A stretch of DNA of 64,000 nucleotides from Polytrichum commune (lineage: Eukaryota; Streptophyta; Polytrichopsida; Polytrichales; Polytrichaceae). Both the position numbers and the translations under genes were made by a program. Below, one piece after another: positions 59,191 to 64,000 of the stretch. Below the pieces are notes generated by a model. The model was not told the DNA's origin, made no database searches, and saw only the letters and a program-made list of their open reading frames with translations. How positions within the stretch are numbered: the stretch's first letter is position 1; each line of letters begins with the position of its first letter. The stretch is taken from positions 28,458,001 to 28,522,000 of the forward strand of contig OX485803.1 of assembly GCA_950295325.1 (NCBI GenBank). Direction: 5' to 3'.

Positions 59191-61145
59191 TAACACTACT
59201 TACTTACTGGGCTTGACAACAATTTGCTATAGGTTGTTAGACTTGCATATGATAGGACAACAAATGCATTTGATCTTAGCGATTGTTTACACCATGGACC
59301 ATGAAGTCGTCCTAGGCCCATGTAGAATTTGTGATTGATTGTTGAACTCGTCCCTAGATTACTTCGGTTTACACCAATGGAAAAATGTCAGAGTGACCAT
59401 GGAGTTTGAGGTCCCCAAAGGACATGTTTTAAGGCCTACATTGTCCACACACATGGTTCAACGGGTTGTGCGGTGAGAGAGGCAAAAGAGGTGGTCTGGT
59501 AGTAAAAGATAGGGGCCCATGATAGAGAAATGTTGTTATAATAAAAATCTAATGAATTGTTTTTGGGGGCTATAGATACAATGGCGGGTTGGGTTTTTTT
59601 TATACATACTAAAGTTATATTTTGAAACCACAGTAGAAAAAGGCCCTTGTTTGCAACATTCTCTCAATTCTTTTGTATCCTTGTTTTGGTATGGTGTGGG
59701 TAGTAGTGTGTCAAGGTTTTTTTCAAAACATGAAGGGACACACTACTGATGAGGACTTACATAGAGAGTCGCAACGAGAGTGTTCACGGAGTTCTCAATG
59801 AATGCAAGAAATACCAACTCTAATTTCCAAAATCAACAAAACATTGATTTCTTAAATGTCGCATGATCCTAATATGCTTCCCTCTCATTCTAGTGCATTT
59901 CGTCTTCCTCCAATTACAATCATTATCATTTGTTTTGTAAGGAGGACAATTAGAGAGTCCTCTTGTAGTTGGAATCTTGCAACAAATAAACAACTTGCTA
60001 AAAAAACGACCAATAAAAGAGGAGCATAGAAGATGAAGAAAACCAAGAGAGATATAATTGAGGTTGGTGAATTTGAAGAAAAAGAAGAAAAAGAAGAAAA
60101 AGAAGACATGACAATAATGAAATGAAGAGATTTTGAAGTGCATCACTTAGTTGCTATTCAAGGGAAGATAGACCACCAAAAAAAAAAAAAAAACAACAAC
60201 AACAACAAAGGTAAAGCTTTTAAAACATCAATACAGAAAACCAAGGTTGCATGTGGGCTGTAGAATGAGGTTGTAGAAGGCCTTGGCTTTAACCAAAAAT
60301 CCTTATGTTTCTTTTCACTCCAAAACTGGGTCGGTTGCTACCGCGGGGGCTTCACAATTTATTTGTTATATTTAATTGTTTTGCATGTGGGAGGGTTTCA
60401 ACCCGCCATTCTTTGATTCCAATTTTTTGCCCTCCCTCTACTCACTAACTCATTTCATATTTTGTGACCCTACCTACTTACATTGTTTTCATGTACAATA
60501 GGCACTTAATTTTTTTAATGTTGATTTTTTTTTACACTATAATTTTTTTTAATTCATTCTTATTTGCTGAAACTTCATTTTGTTTTTTTGGGTAGGTATT
60601 AACTATTGGATCAATTTACAAATTCGATTAGTGACTGCAATCAAAGATTTCAACCGTTTTTTGTTATCTTACAAAAAAGAATACAAATTTGTTCTCAAGG
60701 AATACATGATTGACAAAAAAAAAAAACTACTAAAGTGTCAAGAACTAATAGGAAACAAGGATGTAGGTGGTTTCAAGAAATGAATGTATAATGTGGCAGC
60801 AATGCAAGTGTGCACAACTAAATCTCTGCAAGTACTACAGAATCATGGAAAGAAAATGTCATTCTATTTACGCCTACTTCATATCAAATGATTACTACTA
60901 TACCGCATACAATTGGGAAAAACAAAAAAACAAAAAAAATCAAGAGAATATTTAAATTATACTAAAGATATTATTGGTAATTATGGGGTTCTTCTTGCAT
61001 AATCCTTAGAATCCATAAATTTCTTGCAAAACATGGATAAAAACTTTGCTACTCTCCTAGATAAATTATATTCATTTTACCATTGTAATGGTCCCATTGT
61101 TACTACATGTTTCTAAGATGTAGGATTTATTTCGTAGTTTAACTA
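59191..61145. other. Intergenic, AT-rich, no gene recognised
   Basis: Contains a (GAAAAA)n stretch near 60077-60106 and an A run grading into CAA near 60180-60210. Open frames are short and driven by low complexity. Confidence 0.45.
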
Positions 61146-61675
61146 CTATAAACTTTTGGCCAATAATTCATGCACCACCATAACTTCATGGTAAATGTCA
61201 TTTGCCTTCTCATTTTTTCTCTAGTAAAAATAAATATGTTACTACATCAATTGTTTCATCTACAATTGGAGCATCTCTTTTAGCTAGAGTAACTCCAAAG
61301 CGGGTATCATCTTTTGTCAAATAGAGGCCCAACCTCTCACACTAAAATTTGAATACAACGTGTTTCATCCAAGCTCACTTCCTAAACTTTTTCTCCGTCC
61401 ACAGACCCAACTATAAACTTTTGGCCAATAATTCATGCACCACCATAACTTCATGGTAAATGTCATTTGCCTTCTCATTTTTTCTCTAGTAAAAATAAAT
61501 ATGTTACTACATCAATTGTTTCATCTACAATTGGAGCATCTCTTTTAGCTAGAGTAACTCCAAAGTGGGTATCATCTTTTGTCAAATAGAGGCCCAACCT
61601 CTCACACTAAAATTTGAATACAACGTGTTTCATCCAAGCTCACTTCCTAAACTTTTTCTCCGTCCACAGACCCAA
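61146..61675 (+). repeat. Near-identical tandem duplication, 2 x 265 bp
   Basis: 61146-61410 and 61411-61675 are the same apart from what I read as one substitution (AAAGCGGGT against AAAGTGGGT). No gene lies within. Confidence 0.95.
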
Positions 61676-62159
61676 CAACAAGCGGTCTAATAATATGTAC
61701 ATCCATTCCTAACTCCATATGCTCCTCTCTCTATGCCCCATACTCTCATAAACCAAGCTCAAATTTGCAAATTTCTCCCAATACTCCTTGCAAAAACAAT
61801 GTTTGAATGTCCACAACATGCTTCACAAGCATGTACAAAAACTTGTATAATCTTAAGAGCAAAACAAGTCTCTTATTCTCCTTCATTGCAACCATGCTTG
61901 CGGAAATTCAAGGTGAAATCAAGCGAAAACAAGAACCGAAGAAAAATGAAGCCAAGAGAAGACAAGAGAATGGTCAAACTTGATTTTTATTTTTTTTCAA
62001 AACTGCCCTTTTTGGGCATATATTAAAAAAATCAGCACATTCTCTTTTTGGTGCATGGTCATTCCTCTTGGTCCACATTCAATTGATCCACATTCAATTG
62101 ATTTTTAAAGTAATCATACCATGGAAGTTGGACCATCAAGTCGGACCATGGAAAAAGGC

Positions 62160-63130
62160 CTTAGTTTGCAATGTGATCAGTTTTTGAGCATTCAGTAGTA
62201 TGCATGGGCATGAGATCTACTCGCCATATAATTTTATATTGCAACTTTCTCAAGCCGTGATTCAGGTCCCTACACAAAAGTTGTCCTAATCTTAACACTC
62301 CAATATTCAATTCAACTTCACTACACACTAACTTAATACAACCTAATGGGCTTGACAACATAATGGTCCTATTTATCAAGATGTGCAGTTTGTCAGACCT
62401 GCATCTGGTTTCAAAATAAAATGTTAGCTTTTTTAGTTTGCAATGTAATAAATTTCTGAGCACTCCCAGAATTCACGGGCGCGGGAACTACACACCATTT
62501 CTCGTACATAACGCACTCCCTTCAGGGCTATCCCCTGTACTGAAACTCTCGAGTCACAAATTCGGGTCCTCGTACACAAATTGTCCTAACACTCCAGTAC
62601 TCATTTTAGCTTCAACACACTAGAACTTGACAACAATAATGGGCTTTGACAACAATATGCATTAGATCTTAGTTTGCACTGTGATGAAAATCTGGGCACT
62701 GTATTTCGTATTGGAAACTTTCTTTAGCCACGATTTCGGGAACCCATTAACAAATTGTCCTAACACTCCAGAATTTAATTTTAACTTCCAATAAACACTA
62801 ATACTACTTAATGGGCTTGACAACAGTATGCTACTACCTACGAAGAGCTACAGCTTGTCAATCCTGCATCTGGTATGACAACAAATGCATGAGACTTTAG
62901 ATTGCAGCGGGTCATAGTTTGCACTACGATAAATTTCTGAGCACCATTTTTCATATTGGAAACTTTCGGAAGCCACAATTGTGGGTCCCCATACACATTC
63001 TCCTAACACTCCAGTTTTCAATTTGATTTTAATATACACTAATACTGCTTAATGGGCTTGACAACAAATATGCTACTATCTATCAGGAATTACAGATCGT
63101 CAGAGCTGCATCTGGTATGACAGCAAATGC
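62160..63130 (-). repeat. Array of about 250-bp units overlapping the heparanase stop codon
   Basis: About four degenerate units share TAGTTTGCA-TGTGAT, GGAAACTTTC, AATTGTCCTAACACTCCA, ACTTAATGGGCTTGACAACA and CTGCATCTGGTATGACA. The last unit runs into the heparanase gene, so that CTGCATCTGGTATGACA there is coding (final residues) while its copies near 62400 and 62865 are not. Confidence 0.8.
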
Positions 63131-63748
63131 GATAGACAAAGGAGCAACTTGGACAGGCGCCGCCTTGTCAACTTGAATAGGCACCAAACTGGGGCCATCT
63201 CCAGAGGGTGATGGACCCAAGGGATACCCATTGAGAAGCACCACTTGGCTGTGTAGATTATCCCCGGGAGCTGTCAGATGGTACTCCAGACGCTTGGCTG
63301 GCACCGAAGCCAATAATGCTGCCCAAATGGAGGCGTACACTTTTTGCACATAGTGGATGGTGGGTGAGGTTAAGGTGAAGGAGACGTCCACATTGTATGT
63401 AGTGGTGTTGCTTAAATTGATCAACAATACTGTCACTCCTCCCTAAATACAGAGAATCTTTGATGTTAATAAAGAGCACAAGTGCAACACTTGCAATCTT
63501 AGTTCAGCAAAAGATGGAATCATAGTTTAAAACCCCACCTTCTACTGTGAGATTATCCATGTGAATTTCTTGCCAGATAATTCCGTACTGCGTATTAACA
63601 ACCATGCAGGGGAATATGATTGAAAATATATACATTACTGACCTGCGTATTGTTCCTCATGCAATGTGCATATGCGCGTAAATATGTCGCATTCTTGGAA
63701 CTAATCGCCAAAACCTTGGTACCCATGAGTCGGTTCCACAAAAGAGCA
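63083..63748 (-). CDS. GH79 heparanase-like protein, C-terminal part
   Basis: Two exons (63748-63643 and 63442-63083) join in phase and encode the last 154 or so residues on the minus strand. The 5' exons lie beyond the right edge of the window. Family marks are ALLWNRLMG, then RAYAHC, VTVLLINLSN, a YHLTAPG block with LHSQVVLLNG, and VAPLSIAFAVIP. These form the beta-sandwich that closes the GH79 domain of plant heparanase-like proteins. GH79 enzymes of this type cleave glucuronic acid residues from proteoglycan (arabinogalactan) or glucuronide substrates, usually at the cell surface or in the wall. The catalytic glutamates are in the missing part. The first exon shown starts in phase 2, as expected for a partial gene. 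No TYCRQ-type exon is visible in 63749-64000, so the preceding intron continues out of the window. Confidence 0.88.
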
Positions 63749-64000
63749 CTGCATTCACATAAGCCGCTCATTGCACTTAGATTACATACTACACTAGGTA
63801 CCAATGCTCCAATGCAATGACTCAAACATAAAACTCAAACTTTAGCAAGATCCCGTAAATGATAACAGTTTCTTTCGCACACAGTGCGCTCATTTCCAAA
63901 ATAAGTGCAGGTGATATGTATAACCCCCCAATTGCGAGCTCACTTTCAAGGGCATCCCCAGAGAGGAACTCGAGGGTCATGCCCGGGTCATGTCCAGATC

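Noticed and set aside
1-64000. CRISPR array, operon, prophage or bacterial features
   Set aside because: Introns, plant protein families and eukaryotic transposons show nuclear plant DNA; no spacer-repeat pattern exists among the tandem arrays.

Overview
This is eukaryotic nuclear DNA from a land plant. The evidence is GT-AG introns, a plant-specific DCD-domain gene, a plant-type GH79 heparanase, and remnants of plant transposon classes (MULE, PIF/Harbinger, hAT-like, LINE, SINE). I cannot fix the lineage from sequence alone. Genes are sparse: about five well-supported loci in 64 kb, embedded in AT-rich, repeat-dense sequence.

Left third (1-19 kb). A LINE tail is split by a hAT-like MITE. 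A second hAT-like MITE, a decayed PIF/Harbinger transposase and a decayed Myb/SANT-like companion gene follow. Then come two Tourist-like MITEs with TAA and TTA target duplications. The first intact gene lies on the minus strand at 8.7-12.0 kb. It has seven exons in consistent phase and encodes a DnaJ-type Cys-rich pair plus three CCHC zinc knuckles. A 14-bp minisatellite and a broken MULE transposase follow at 13-17 kb.

Centre (19-31 kb). A repeat array lies upstream of a three-exon gene for a Werner-type (WEX-like) DEDDy 3'-5' exonuclease. Its N-terminal half carries five regularly spaced Gly-Trp motifs. Convergent to it is a minus-strand locus that is a diverged DCD-domain paralogue: its DCD exons carry stops and a frameshift, but its 3' exon is open for more than 320 codons. 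A CAG/CTG-rich stretch and a LINE tail follow.

Right half (31-64 kb). Nested repeats dominate: a tRNA-derived SINE with a 9-bp target duplication, a second SINE copy split by a Stowaway-like MITE, a LINE with an RT domain split by another MITE, and a 363-bp tandem array. Three further genes are an intact DCD-domain gene (49.2-51.3 kb, plus), an intronless TM9SF/nonaspanin gene (54.3-56.3 kb, minus), and the 3' end of a GH79 heparanase-like gene (63.1-63.7 kb, minus, running off the right edge). The last codons and 3' flank of the heparanase gene look tandemly multiplied downstream.

The genes do not form an operon-like unit. Themes that may connect them are RNA silencing or DNA metabolism (the exonuclease), cell-death/stress signalling (the two DCD loci), endomembrane sorting (TM9SF) and cell-wall glycan turnover (GH79). 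The clearest candidate for something new is the exonuclease with its Gly-Trp region.
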